Below are positions 1 through 13,300 of a stretch of 64,000 nucleotides of DNA, in pieces. The position numbers and the translations under genes are program-made. Within the stretch, counting starts at the first letter, position 1, and every line of letters starts with the position of its first letter. The notes beneath the pieces are model-generated. The model saw only the letters and a list, made by a program, of their open reading frames with translations, made no database searches and was not told the DNA's origin. Origin of the DNA: Serinus canaria (Eukaryota; Chordata; Aves; Passeriformes; Fringillidae); the NCBI RefSeq assembly GCF_022539315.1, contig NC_066329.1:4005072-4069071 (forward strand), written 5' to 3'.

Positions 1-3000
1 AATAGGACACTTTTTAAAAAAATCCTTTCAGTCCCCAAAATAGATGTTGAATGTATCTGCTTTAGAACACATCAGACTCCAGTGGAGCTGTTGGTGCATT
101 CTAATGGCTAAAAAAATTCTTCTATGTCCCTTAACTTTCTGACAAGGTGCTGTAATAGCTAAATAGCAAATAATTATGAAACTGCAGGAATTGCCAAGGT
201 AAAAGAAAATCCATATGTACACAGTGCTTTTCTTATTTACAGAGCACACACAGAACAATGGGAGAGCAAACCCTGCATTTCTTGTAAACTGTCAGCAGTG
301 ACACTGATTTACACCAGTTCCATTCTCTTATCAGCAGATACTGGAGCTGCTGACCATTTCACTCAGTACTGCAGGGCCTTACATTCAGCACTGTAATTTA
401 TATCCATGTCAATATGCCCCAAATTTATTTATATTAGGACTGTTCTATCACCTTTCCTGAGCAGTGTAAGGCAGTCTCATTGTAAAGGAGAATTAGGGCA
501 TTGCTCACTTTAAAATTATTCAGTGAGTTATTACAGGGCACACACATTATCCTGAAATTTATTTCTGAAATTACCAAAAGCCCTGAAGTTGAATTTACGT
601 GGCAGTGAGCCTGAGCCAGCAAGTCCTGCTACTGAGCTCTGCATTTGGGTTATGCTCTAAAGCTCAGCATGTGGACAGAAAAAGCTTGCAACTACTCACA
701 GTTCAAATGTAGATACTAAGGCAAATTAATTTAAAATTCTGGTTTGGTAGTGTTCACAGCCAAGTTAGAGATGCCCATACAAGGAATCAGGAACACAGTG
801 GTGACTGCTCCCATTCAATGCTTGAAGAATTACACACTAAGAACCAAATGGGTAAACATTCATCCACCCACTTTTCTTTAATTCAGTGAAGACCAGATGA
901 TAATGACATTAAAAATCTATTAAATGCAGGTACCAATCCCCAGACACTCAGACATCTGTGATCATTTACCAGGCTGAACCATTGATGATTCTGCCAAGGA
1001 ACTCAAGTAGCAGCACATCAACATCTGTGTGGAGCAGTTGAAGACAGACAAACAATCTGGAATACCCACATTGTTTCAGATGTTGAGTGCCATTTTATTC
1101 TCCTGCAGATAAGTACAATATTCTGTATTCAAGTGTCTGTTTAAAAAACAAAACCAGGATTTGCATAATGGGAAAGATGCACATTATCCATGGAAATCTG
1201 ACTGGGAAATAAGTCAAGAAACAAGTTCAAATAAGATATGAGCAAATTTGTGGTACAGTCACAGAAGGTTGTGTGGCAGGAAATAAAGATCCTCGATAGT
1301 CAAAACACCACCCACACTGTGACAGGAGATGTCACAGGTAGATGCATTCACATAGTGCTGCATATTTAAAGTGTCTCAGAGTGGTTTTCAATTACCCATG
1401 AAGATGTTAAAACACAGATGCTGCTTCCATTGTGAAATGAGACAGAACATCACACTGGAAAACGAGGAGGTTCTCTAACACTGAGAAGCTCAAACACATT
1501 TGGCTTCTAGGAGTTACAAAAACCCTGTCTCAGGAGGAGTACATAAACAAAGGTGAGTGGGTGAAGTACTTCCAGAGCAGCACCAAAAAGTCAGTTTTGT
1601 ATTGATGAAGGGCAGAAAAATAGACCTGTGAGATTTCAGAGCTTTGCTTTAAATTTTTCTCCAAAAAGCTGTGGGTAAGCTATTACCAAAACTTCAAAAG
1701 AAAAAAAAAATCACATGGAGAATTCTGGGTTTCCCCTTTTCTAGATGTAATAATGTGCAATACTGACCTTAAGTTCATATTACCAATAAAAACTCACTGC
1801 TTGTTAAGCGGAATTTCAGTGAGGACCCTGATCCTCCACAAGGAAATAATGCTGCTTCAAGACTTTCATGTGAAAATAGAAAACAATTCTCATGACTTAA
1901 TGTCTTGCTTTACTACATTAAGGTATTTACAGAGCAATGACATTTTACTGCTAAATAATGGAAACCTCATTTTACATGTCAGCATTGTTCTAGCATCCAG
2001 TGACAATGTGTCATTGGGGTACCAGAAATGTGGAATTACACTGTTGTGTTTAGATAAGTAGTGAAATCTAATAAGGATGAACTATTTCCACTCAAGAAAT
2101 CTCAAACATAAACAAGTATTTTTGCCTAAAAGGAAAGGAATTGAGACTCAAAGGAACAGCCTCTGGAAAGGCAGAAATGCTGATAGGAATAGCAGTCTTT
2201 CCCAGTGATTGATGATAGAGATAATGGTTCATACATCCACACACTTAAATGGCTGTCTTTCCCCATGACTGCTGTCTAATTAATGTGAGCCATCATTCAT
2301 GTAAAAGAAAAATTTTGCTTCTGGAGAAAAAAAAATGCTGCAAACTGCTAGCAGTGACAGTGCTAGAAACATGCCAATTAGAGTGATTTCTGCCAAGCAG
2401 CAAAAGGGCACAAAACACTGGTTTCCAAGCAACTGACATTATAAAGTATTAAATACACTGGAAACTAAAATTGGCAGATAAACACTTCACCTTCTCAGCA
2501 CTGCCTTGCTCTCCCTTTTGCTTTCCTGCCTGCTCCTATAGACTCCAGTGTACCTTCCAGTAAATATATGTACTAAGGGATGCCAGCTTATCACACTCCT
2601 AAACATTAAACATTCTCCGTCTGCATATATTAGAGTAGCACTGGGACAGATTCACAGGTAAGGACAGACAAGGTCGTAACTAGAACTCCAAAAATAACAC
2701 ATTAAAGTCTGTCAGTACAGGCTGCCATTTCAATCCCATTGAAATGGTTTTGGACTAAAGGGAGATCCACAGCCACTATCAGGAAAAGAAATAGGAGAAG
2801 CCTCTCTTCAGGTTACAGTCAGTCTGTTGTTCTAGGCAGAAAGGATGGATTAGGAGAGGCTGGGCTTTCTGCATGCAGAGTGACTTTTAGAGATCTGCCT
2901 TCAGGAAACTTAAACCATTGTAAAGAGCAATCCAGTTCCTAAATTAAACCAGAAAAAGCAGCCGGTTGAACACTGTTGAACTTCCAGCAGTTTGACATTT

Positions 3001-4873
3001 CACTTTATCTAACCAGCACAGCCCAGGGAAACAGGAGCACGGGAGGCATTTCCCTGACTCTGGCTAATTCCATGCAGAGGTTCCGTGTGCCCTTTGCAGG
3101 GCTTGGCTGGATCATTGAATAGCACAGACACTTTCCCTTTGGGCTTGCAGCTCAAAGGGGTCAATTCTTAGACACTGAGGATGACCACTTGTCATTTTTA
3201 CATGGCACCTGTGCTTAGATGACTGTCCTTGCAAAGTTTCCAGTTTCTCTCATTTTTCATACCTCCTTTTTACACGCACAAAAAAGGTGTTTTCAGCCAG
3301 TCTCGTTTGAATCAATATGCTTCATTTTATATACTATTTTTTGTGAACAGGAGTATGTCCAATACACTTGCATGGTCTCAGTGGGCTGAGTTGGTCTCAG
3401 AAATGGTTTATGGCAACCTGCTTTTATTTATGGATTAAACACTACAAGTTTCCAATAGTTTTGCAGTCTCTCTTGCTGTGTAGCAGTTCTTAATGCTTTT
3501 GCAATTTGTTAATTACAAAGACTTCTACTTTCTTGGTTCTCATACAGTACATCCTCATGCAAGCAGGGATTACTTAACATTATTTCTGGATCCATTTACA
3601 GGTGTCACTGGAACAAAGCAATAAGACAGTATCTCCCTCAGAGCTCAATGGCATTTTGAAGGGGCTGTGCTGTTTGAGTTTATTCAGTTCTAATAAAAAT
3701 AGCAATAGAAATGAAAACATAATTCTTAGCTCAAAGCCACAGATATTTGAATGCTCAAGGACAAAGGTGGTGTCTTTTCTGCCACACTGTACTCAACCCA
3801 CTGAATACAACACTAGGAAGTAGTAAGCAAATTCCTTCCCATATTTCCATGCTCTGTGGGGGTAGAAGGATATCCAGGAGGGAACAGGGGTCTCCTGGAG
3901 TGACTGTGCCCATCATCAGGGAACACTTCATACCTGGGAATAGTGACTGATAGTTTTGAAAGATGAGTAGTTTGCATCCTGACTCATCATCCTCTTTTAC
4001 ATCATCATGAGGACTCAAGAAAATGTAAGAGAATATTACTGACAGGAGGTATGAGGTCATAATTATAAGGTTTATCTTTAGTTTAATTATATTTTTAATG
4101 TGTAAGGCAGAATATTAAAGCTGTGTGAATGCAGCTAAGTCTGTTCCGGTAATGACTCCTCAAACATTTCTGAGATAATTTTAAAATTCCTGCTACTCTG
4201 CTATGTCACTGTGATCATTAAAAAAACTTCCTCACACTTCGTTCCATTATAGTCTTTCATACAAACAAGCTGCAAGATCACAGACTCTACTTCCTGTGAA
4301 TATGTATCAATTAACATCCAATTAAGACAACTGCTGGGTGTCCTTTTCAATCAGGAGGAAAAGCAGCAAAACCCAAATCCACAAAGGTCATTTGTATTCA
4401 CTGACTCTCTGCACTAAGTATTAGCATGCTGCTCTGCTAGCCTGACTGCTTTAATTGAGATTAAAAGTTGCTGCCCTGGAGAAGAAAACTCCAGTTTTCT
4501 TCTTTATTTCTTGCACTCTCCATTCTCCTTTTTTAATGTCTGAAATTATTACAGGAAGCATTGCTGACATGGCCTTTGATCCAAACCAGCAGCATAGTCA
4601 TTCTCATTTGAAATAATCTTCTCCTGCAACTTCCTATTTCAATATTTGGTTAAAACGTCTGTGGGGTTTGATTTCTTTGCCATTCTTACTGTTTCTTTTT
4701 CTCTAGATTTACCCAAAGTAACAAACCCTTAAGATGAATGGCTAACACGATTTCATTGTGAAAATGTTTCCACCCAGGCATTTGAACTTAGTTTTGAATG
4801 TAGCTGCGAGTTCCATTTGTGGGACTAGAAGATGGCCACGGGATGTTTAACAGGTTGGGGGTTTCTTACTTAC

Positions 4874-5085
4874 CAGCCCTTCAAACTCTGCTTGGGATGT
4901 TAAAATTAAATTGGGCTCTTTCCATCTTCTGCATCAGGAATAAAAGGGATTCTGCAACCCAAATTTTATAGCCAAGAACAGTTTCACAAAAAACATGATC
5001 TTCTGTGGGTTGGAGGACAGATCTGGTCTGAACAGACAATTCTGCTGATAATGTACATAAAGGACCACAGTCCTTTAAATACGTC
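4874..5085 (-). other. weak candidate terminal coding exon, unidentified gene
   Basis: On the minus strand a T-rich acceptor (ATATTTTAG) at 5086-5094 opens a 67-codon frame that ends in TGA at 4883-4881, seven bases before a strong donor (CTG|GTAAGTAAG). If the 42-nt candidate exon at 5714-5755 is upstream, the intron phase (2) agrees and the frame runs through both. The peptide contains motifs such as YLKDCGPL and VLGYKIWVAES. I do not recognise the family. CCDC60 is the gene expected here by synteny, but that is inference only, and a chance frame in AT-rich DNA is quite possible. Confidence 0.2.
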
Positions 5086-5713
5086 CTAAAATATAACATC
5101 AAAACACATTAAGATCAAATCTATTCACATCATTAAAAAAGATATATTTAACATAATTTTGCAGATTGCATTACCATTAAAAATTCAGTGGAAGGCATTT
5201 ATCATAATGTGGCCCAGGAAACAAATGTCCTCAGTAAAACCAGGCTAAACAGTCCAGCTGTTACAGAGAACAACTGCACTCCCCCAGAGTAATGGGCTGC
5301 AGCTCACAAAAAGTCTTTCCCTGGAGATTCTAATTTAGAAGGTCAACTTTGAAATTAGAAATAAAATCAGAGAAGCAGAGGCAGTACTGAAGTCTAGAAG
5401 AATTAGTAAGGTGAGCTGGGTATTTACTTCCCCAAGACACCCAAATTTCAAGCTGTAAAAGTGACAATCTCACATCGCCAATTTGACTTCCATAATTTAG
5501 CCCTGAGAGTAATAATATTTATTCACCTAATACCTATAAGTGCTGCAGAGGTGAACAGGACAATGCCTGCACATACTTGAGTATTAGGCATTATAAGATT
5601 TATCAGATTAGCATTCATAAAGGTTTAAGAGAGTGTCAATACGATTTAAAAAAGAGAAATAGTTCAATTAAAATAGTAAGAACAAATATTACCTATGTGT
5701 AAAAATCCTGTAC

Positions 5714-5755
5714 CTTGCATTGAAATGAGTGGTCCATCTTGCTTCATCTAAATGC
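5714..5755 (-). other. weak candidate 42-nt coding exon
   Basis: The minus strand shows an acceptor (TTGATTTGTAG) directly before 5755 and a donor (GCAAG|GTACAG) after 5714. The 42 bases read HLDEARWTTHFNA in one open frame, entering and leaving in phase 2. The downstream candidate at 4874-5085 enters in the same phase. The evidence is splice-site strength plus phase agreement, with no homology that I recognise. Confidence 0.18.
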
Positions 5756-7989
5756 CTACAAATCAATGAGTTACTATTTAAGCTGAACAAGTCTTTTAAT
5801 ACCAATTAAATGAGGTGAATTTGCATCCTACAGAATACTTACAGCTATTTGTATTCCTACTAATTTGAAAATAAAGAATGCAAAGCAACCAAAAGCAAGC
5901 TCCAAGCACCTGCAACTCGTAGATCAAGAAGTAAAGTGATCTTTGGCAAGTTATCATCAAAAGAACTTTAACTCGTCCTCAAGGAGACAATCCCTCTGAG
6001 ACTTAGCAGAGAATAATGACTGAAGGCAAACATAACTAACAGTGCATTTATGGCAAAACCAAGTCATGCTTTACTAAAATGGCTTATCCAGCCTTCAAAA
6101 TACATAGGATTTATTATTTTGTTTACAGTTTATTACTATTTTCAGTTAGGTTTATCAAGGGAAAATCCACTAAAACTGATTCAGTTGACTAAGTGAATAA
6201 TAAAAATAATTGGGGGCAGAGAAGGATAAAAAGGGAAGTATGTGAAATCGAATGTTACCACAAGTAGACAGTATGAAATTTAGAAATTGCTCTCACACAA
6301 AAATTTGTGAACATTTAAACCACTTAAATTTCACCTTATTGTGAAATGTTTAGCTCTGGTTTCTCTACAGCAGTGCATACAAAGAAACTGGTTTAACTTC
6401 CTTGACTTCCATGCAGTTAATCTCAAACAATGCAAGAGCTTAATTTTTCTCCAACTTATTCTGCTACAATATCCCACATTGTCTCGACTGCCACATTTGC
6501 TTAGATTTAACCTAATTATTAAGCCTTTATATAGATGTCTGTCTTATTGCTGCTTGCTTTAATTCAACTTTTTTCCCCCTAGTGAATGCTCTTCAAAGAC
6601 TTTAAGTCTCAGAAGCTTGTAAACACTCGTGTAATTTGTACCCTGCTGGGGCTGGCAGGGGTAATTTGTCAGTTTTATTTGCAGCAGGCTGTAACTAAAC
6701 CCTGCCAGATGTAAATCATCTTTTTGTACTCTTTGCTGTTCAATTGCAAATGAATCTCTTTCCTTAGACTAACACTCCCATCAACGAAATCAGAAGTTTC
6801 CAGAAAATTTTAGAAAACCCTGGAGTCACCTACTCCTAGGCTTATTATGCAGTTTAGCAAGTGTTTAAGGTAATTCTGAGAAAACAGAGTGAGTGGTCTC
6901 TGTAGGCAGGTTTGGAGTGCAAGCAGAGCTTGTGAGTGCCACAGAACAGCAGAATGGAGCCTCAGGGCTGTCAGCTTAAGCACCACCTGCAGTGGCAAAG
7001 GTGACACCTGGGTGACAACACACTTCTACATATTAAGAGTACCAGTGCCTAAATGGGAGTTTACTCTGCCAAAGCCTCTCTCCACAGACCCCCTTCGTGT
7101 GGGTGCTTTGTTTTGTTTGCTTGGTTTCTTATGTTTATTTATTTATTGAAATGAGACCACAAGAAATGTCCTGGACCAGAAGTTTCTTGAGTCTAGTGGC
7201 AATAGAAGATGGTTTCTAGGGAAAGAATCTACAGCCCTGTACAGCTCTGGCTGACTAAAGTTTCTGTGTGCTTTGGGTTCCTTCCCTTGACTCATATCCA
7301 TTCCCAGCTCTCTGAAGGGGAAGAGCATCTTCCCTGGTTCCTGTGGATCAGACTAAAAGTCACCAAACTGAAAATAAACATTACAGCATTAATTAAGGAC
7401 AGCTCAGCACAGAGAAGGTATGTGCAGGCTCAGGGTTCCAAATATTTTCTGAGCTGGTCATCACCTGTGACAGCATTGTGTCATCTCACCAGCATGGAAA
7501 CAAGTCTGAGTTCAAGTTTGACAGAGACCTTGCAGGAAGTTGAGCAACCATGACCTTCATTAAAATGCCAGGCAGGGAGAAGAGCTTGTTCAATGGACTA
7601 GACTTAAAGAATGGCCACTCTGAGTGCCCAGGGATTAACAATCTACAAAAGTTACACATAATTTTCAAAACCAAGTGGTGCAAATAGATTTTTCTACTGA
7701 GATGCAAACTAGAGCAAAAGTGTCTCCACCACTCTGGTGTAGAAAAACTCTGTATGCCAGGAAGTGCACAAATAGAATCAGATAGGAAGTACCTGTGCAA
7801 AATGCATGTACGCTTTATAAATTGTTATGCTTAAATGCTTAAGAAATGTAACTTTTCTCTTGGGAGTCTATTATATAGACTACTGTGTCTGACATAAAAA
7901 GAATATCCAATTTCCAAACCTGGGAATAGAAAATTACTTACTTGTAGCTGCTTTTCCCTGAAGGTATACTCTGTCATAAACCTCTATTC

Positions 7990-8028
7990 TGGGTCTGTGC
8001 TTTCACCCCCAAGGAAGGCACAGACCCA
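7990..8028. repeat. short perfect inverted repeat (hairpin)
   Basis: TGGGTCTGTGC at 7990-8000 is exactly mirrored by GCACAGACCCA at 8018-8028. Three further inner pairs (two A-T, one G-T wobble) give a 14-bp stem around an 11-base loop. It is too short for a typical pre-miRNA and no poly(U) tail follows, so its function is unknown. Confidence 0.6.
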
Positions 8029-8430
8029 TAAAAAGCCCTCAAGTCAGACACAAGCACAATTTTGGAACTCCCTCAACCATCATTTTCTTCAAGTGGGAAA
8101 AAAAAGACACATTCCTGCCTATTAAAAAAAATTATATAGGTAGATTAATAAAAAAAGACTTCAGATCTCTCAGCTGTGTCTGGAGTTCAGGCTAAAAAGA
8201 CCATGACAATAGTAATTCCTTCCTGCACTAGTTTTAGATCAAAGAGCTCATTCACTGATTTGAAGCAATCCAAAGCTCCAGGCCCCCAGAATTTGTGTCC
8301 ATGTACTCGAGGTAGAGCAAATGCACAAAAAAGGGGCCCAGCAGACTCAGAGCTGTGGCTGGAACACTTGCTCTGATGTGCAGCTTTTGCACAACAGAGC
8401 AAAACCTGAGAACATTCAGGTACTTTAAAG

Positions 8431-8448
8431 AAAAAAAAAAAAAAAAAA
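8431..8448. repeat. poly(A) run (18 A)
   Basis: Uninterrupted A homopolymer followed by AGGAGGAG-like purines. No retro-transposed gene or target-site duplication was recognised beside it. Confidence 0.9.
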
Positions 8449-9371
8449 GGAGGAGAACATTTTGCTTTTCAGAATCTTGACTTAAGAAGGCATAAAACTT
8501 TAAAAGTTTGTGTTCCTATCTAAGATTTCAGCAGAACAAAGGTTCAAAATGTAAGGAGCAGTGAGCTGGGCACTCAGCCTTCAATTGCTGGAAATGCCAA
8601 TCAGAGATTACTGGACACATTCAGCATGTCTCTTACACTGAATTGTAAGGAAAATAAAAATTAAGTATTTGTCATTACATAATTTTAATAATCACAATTT
8701 GACTTTCCCCTCCCCCCCCCAGGGATCAAAGTTATTTATTGTAACATTTTGTAATAAAAAGGAGCTTTAGAATATTAAATCTTACTCTGTGGAAATAGGC
8801 TTTCAAAGTAGACTGGATTTTAGAAGTGACTTACTAGACAAAACACTTTAAAAAAAATTATTTCCAGAATAAAAACATACATGTTTGTGATCTACCCATA
8901 AATAATGCTAAAACACAATTAATTATTTCCTTTGATAAACCCTTCTAAATTTCACAGTAGTTTTGAAGGTAGAAAGGTGCCAGATGGATGGAACAGATTT
9001 TGCAGGTGGAACATCTTCAGAGAAGTTGCTTCAGAAGCAAATTGGTTTTAAAAACTGAAGTTTTCATATTTTGAGTAATATTCAACTTGTATCAGGGGAC
9101 ATGGCTTTTGAGAGTTCAGTCGAAAATCGAATAAATTCTAAGTATTTGAACACCCTTTGATCTTTTTTCTCCTTTTCAGTTACCATTTCCTTAAGGCTGC
9201 CTTCCCTGGCACGTCCATAATCCAGAACAGCACCTCCTCAGCCCCATCCCACAGCACAAAATGTAAAAACAGCCCCAAAATCCATGAACTCGTGACAGCT
9301 TTCTCATCACCTCTGCTCCAGGAACAGCATGGAACAGAGTGACACTCACAGGACTGCTTATTTTGTTGTGG

Positions 9372-9393
9372 TTTTTTTTTTTTTTTTTTTTTT
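9372..9393. repeat. poly(T) run (22 T)
   Basis: Uninterrupted T homopolymer, possibly the antisense tail of an old retroposed copy, though no element body is recognisable. Confidence 0.9.
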
Positions 9394-9629
9394 AACTACA
9401 CACCTTGTATTTAAAGAAAATATTAAAAGAAACCCGACTCGGATACTCAGGAGCAGGGAATTTTCAGTCTGCTCTGTTAATGACACCTACTTGGTTTTGG
9501 TTTTTCCCCCCCATTTTTCTGTTTTGTTTTCCAGAAGCAGCTAAGTGTCGCCAGCAGCCAGGTGCCATTAGTTCTCCCTGATGACACAATTAATAAAAAT
9601 TAAGAGTCTGTCAGGCTCGCTCCCCACTG

Positions 9630-10100
9630 AGGGGCAGGAGGGCGGGCGGCAACGGAGCCCTCAGGTTTCAGTGGCGGGAAAGCACCGGCGCCGTGACCAC
9701 GGGCACGGGCTGGTTAAATAACCGCAGTTATTTAAAGTGTTTAACGCCACGGAGATCGAAAAGTTGTTCTCTCAGAGGCAATATTTCCTTTTCTCCTGTC
9801 TCTGGCCAGCGAGATCTGCCAGGCCCTGGGGAAGGGGGAAGAGCTGCGAGCGCCGCGGCCTCCCTCAGGGAGGGTCTCTCGCTCCACGCCCGCCCCTGAG
9901 GCGCTGAGGCGGTGATTCCATCGCCTTCCTCTCGGCAAACAGAAGGGAAAAACTTCTTTTCCTCAATAATGTCTGTCATTACAGCGGCATGAATTGGAAA
10001 GGTGCAATCCGAGTTTAAAACGGGACGTAATTATAGAACAGTAGAACTCTCTCTTTTTAATTTGCCGCGCAGTGATAAAGCCAGAGAACACTGCTGGAGC
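9630..10100. promoter_or_regulatory. isolated CpG-rich island without an assigned gene
   Basis: About 300-450 bases rich in CpG and GC (for example GGCGGGCGGC, CACCGGCGCCGTG, GCGAGCGCCGCGG) stand alone inside very AT-rich DNA. Orphan islands of this type usually mark a promoter or a developmental enhancer. It holds the palindromic motif GGTTAAATAACC at 9712-9723. An 83-codon minus-strand frame starts at 9979 but has a poor start context and no recognisable homology. It could be the 5' end of an unseen minus-strand gene (CCDC60 is the synteny candidate) or of a non-coding RNA. Confidence 0.5.
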
Positions 10101-10119
10101 GTCTCGTTTGTTAAACTCA

Positions 10120-10134
10120 ACAATACATTATTGT
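10120..10134. promoter_or_regulatory. inverted SOX-type motif pair
   Basis: ACAAT and ATTGT face each other with a five-base spacer (ACAATACATTATTGT), next to the orphan CpG island. Paired, inverted SOX half-sites are the binding form of SOXE dimers. The match is visible in sequence. Occupancy is inference. Confidence 0.3.
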
Positions 10135-10269
10135 GACAACCTGAACAGTCTTTGCAGCTTGGGTGTTGGAGTTCTTTTTTTTTTTTTTAGCGTTTTCAAC
10201 TTAAGAAGACTTTCATTATAGCTCATCTAATTTCCTTCAAGCCTGTTGCAGTGATCATTTCCTGACGTT

Positions 10270-10344
10270 AAAAAAAAAAAAAAAAAAAAAAGGCGTTGTA
10301 CAGCTCCATATGTGAGAAGCAATAAATTAAAAAAAAAAAAAAAA
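10270..10344. repeat. two poly(A) runs flanking a short spacer
   Basis: A runs at 10270-10291 (22 A) and 10329-10344 (16 A) are separated by 37 bases, and a short (TATATC)n-like stretch follows. With the T run at 10175-10188 they form a cluster of homopolymers at the edge of the CpG island. Confidence 0.85.
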
Positions 10345-13300
10345 TTATATCTATATCTATAGGAAGGCGGCCGGGCTGCGGTGCGGCTGCAGCAGGTGGA
10401 GCTCCGCGCCCTCCCAGGGCCAGGACCCCGCTGCCAAGGAGCTGCGGGCACCAGAGCTCACGGGAACCCCCGGCATTCCTGCTCCCTGCCCCAAACAGCT
10501 CCTCCGTCATCTCCTCACCTCTGGAAAGAACATTGCAGGCTCCTGAAGCATTTTTGGATCAAAAAAAGAGATTTCTTTCAGTCAAAGCCCTATTCTGTAG
10601 ACTCTAGATTTCATCCTAACAACTCCCAAATGTTTCCACTTTCTCTTTTAGGTAATTCTGGAGGTTAAAAATTGCTCAATTCTGACAAATCCATCCTTTT
10701 GTTAACATTATCCCCGTGTCACACACCTGTCGTTTTTTCAGATGTCATTCTGTAAGGTTTAAGATTTTTCTGGTATTTTTTGATTGTTTGTTTAAGCTGG
10801 TGAAAGAAGCTCTTTCCTCTGAATTAATGATGTTTTTTCATTCTGGGTAACTCATTAAGTTTATATGTCGTGTCAAAACTAGCAGATTGACACACCTATT
10901 GCACTCTTCTTCCTGACAATATATCACTCAACCAGGAGTATTATGATAACATTTGCAAACTGAATGTGTTTTGCTGAAAATAAATCAGCACAGCCTCATC
11001 ACGAGACAACATTTAGTCACCCAAATGCAAGATTGACCTCAAAAAATGTGGTTTTTTATTTTATGAAAATGTTTAGACAGCTTTTGTAAAGCACCACATA
11101 CAGAGATGGCTGCTGTAGTTCTGCAGGCAGGATTCTAAGTGTTGAATTTTAAAGACAGTGTTCTAGCCAAGCACTCAGGATTTTTTTTCCCTATTTCCTC
11201 GTTTATTGCTCCTGCTCAATACTGACCCATCCTGCCCTCTCACTAGAAAGTGGGAACACAGAACAGACATCAGGACCAAAAGAGAATTTTCAATTAAACA
11301 CAAGAGGCTCCAAGACAAAGGACGTGACAGGGAATAGACTGCAGAAAATTTAGATTTCTTTCAGAGCAACACTATTTTAGTGCTTAGGAAAAAAGGGAAA
11401 AAGCCACAACTAAATCTGCACAAAGACAAGACACCTGATTTGTTAAGTCTGTGCTGTGCCATATCAATAATGCAAAGCACTTGCAGTTGAGGATCTCAGT
11501 TGCCAAGGGGAGCACTTGGTAAGAGCTGCTGCAGCAGCTCCCACGCCGCTGCTCTGGTCGGAATGGTGCCAGCACCCACAGAAAGGGGCCCCATCCCCCT
11601 GTTTTTCCATGGCAGTTTTAATGAGCAAAGCAGTTCCAGTCCTGTTGGGTGTCCCTCTGCACTCCAATGAACATGTCACTGTCAGTGGAGACACATCAGC
11701 CAAATGGAAGGAGACAGCTCAGAAGTCAGACAAAGGTTGCCTGCTAGTGAGAGCATGAGGAGGAAACTCGGAATAAATAGATTCAATTTCATCTCTGTCA
11801 GGAATTTCCTCTGACACCCTAAATAAAACATTTAGCACCTTATCCCAGCTAGCAGAGGCCTTTTCTTGACTGTGATGAATTCCACAGCTTGTCATGCCTC
11901 CACTTCCTGTGCCTGGAATGGGAATTGAAACACTTCTCTTCCATCCACAAAGGATTCTGATATTATGGATATCAAAAAAAGCATTCAAATATTATGGATA
12001 TCATGGAAAGCACCTGTACAGAAAAACCCCTGTTTTCAAAACAAAACCATCTTGAATAGCTTGGTATTGTTTATTCCATCCATTTGCTTCCATTTCTCAT
12101 ACTCCTGTGAGAAATCTTTTTATTTTCTTGTCTCCAAGGATTATTTGCTAGTTCTGGCAAGGTTGGTAAGTTTTGTAAAATAACTGGATCAAATTAATCA
12201 CAGTTGCAATATTATTGCTATCAGTGCATTTACCCTACAGTAGCTTTGAACCCTTTAAGCAACTACATAATTTGATCTGCCATCTTTATTGTCTTTGTAA
12301 ACTCTTTTCATTCAGATGATTTAAAAATTTTAAAATGTGTCCTTGGAAGTCAATACAAATAAGGAAGGGAAAAAAAGTGTCCCCTTAGTTATGACATCTC
12401 TCTATACCACCTATCTTTTTATTCTGTTTCTGTCCTTTTTGTGGTCTTTGGACACTGTGCCTGTAATTAGATATTTGCAACCCTCCCAAAGCCCTTTATA
12501 CACGTTTTTGGTTGCTTACTGGCAATGACAATGTTGCTCAGCATTAGCTAATGTTTTCTAGATATTTTCTCCCCAGTTAAGTCAAAATTACAAATGTTCT
12601 TGCCAGATCTCCCAGAATACCAAATGTCCCAAAGCCATTTTCCATTGCCAAAAATCCATTCTACTAAAAATTAATGCAATCACTGTTAAACAGAAAAGAA
12701 GAAAACCTCATCTGCACCACAATACTGCTCACTTCCCCCTTACTATTAGAGTTCAAAATAGATTAGAAAAGTGCTGAAAAGAACCCTTCAGGCACAAAGG
12801 ACGCTCAGAAAGCAGAAACATCCATAAACATCTTTTTGAAAAAATTGGTTTCTTACTTCTGCTAGTCTAACACAGGATTTCTTATTGCAATGTTATGCTA
12901 AAACATGAGAGTTCATGAACCAAGGCAGGAGTACCTAATAAAATTATCAGATCGATATCTGCTGCAGCACAGACTCTCTATTCAATCCAAAAGCAGCAAA
13001 CAGAAAAAGAACATGTTATTCTGTTTTATTTCAGAGTGAGAGCAAAGTTAATTTGAAAAAGAATTGGGGGAAGACACAGCTGGAGAGCAGAGTTTCCAGC
13101 CTCAGGAAATTCAAGGAAATGTAATTGAGAACAAATTATCTCTTTAATTACTTTTGACCGAATCAATAAGAAGTATGGAATAAAGAGCATGATGGCTGCC
13201 ACCTGGTAGAGGACTAAGAACACCAAAGTTGAAAAGTAACACAAAACTAAAACACACCTGTGGTAGGGACAATCAAGAGCACTTCTTTTACCAAATTAAA

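Larger units (their letters stand above)
1..9630. other. AT-rich intergenic stretch, no recognised gene
   Basis: I recognise no protein family, tRNA, rRNA or transposon here. The open frames are short, start without context and are what AT-rich vertebrate DNA yields by chance. Exceptions listed separately are two weak exon candidates at 4874-5085 and 5714-5755, a short hairpin at 7990-8028 and homopolymer runs. By synteny with other vertebrates this is where CCDC60, downstream of HSPB8 in the same direction, could lie, but no part of it could be confirmed by eye. Confidence 0.55.

Noticed and set aside
1..258. Possible last coding exon ending near position 28 on the minus strand
   Set aside because: An acceptor-like TTTTTTAG exists, but the frame is short, unrecognised and cut by the window edge, so it cannot be supported.
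5837..5903. 67-nt minus-strand exon candidate with a strong GTAAGTATT donor and hydrophobic translation
   Set aside because: Its phase does not fit the neighbouring candidates and two frames are open, so the coding claim is unsupported.
7936..7996. Minus-strand exon candidate reading PRIEVYDRVYLQGKAAT with a GTAAGT donor
   Set aside because: The acceptor is weak, the phase does not join the 5714-5755 candidate without an unseen exon, and the segment overlaps a hairpin.
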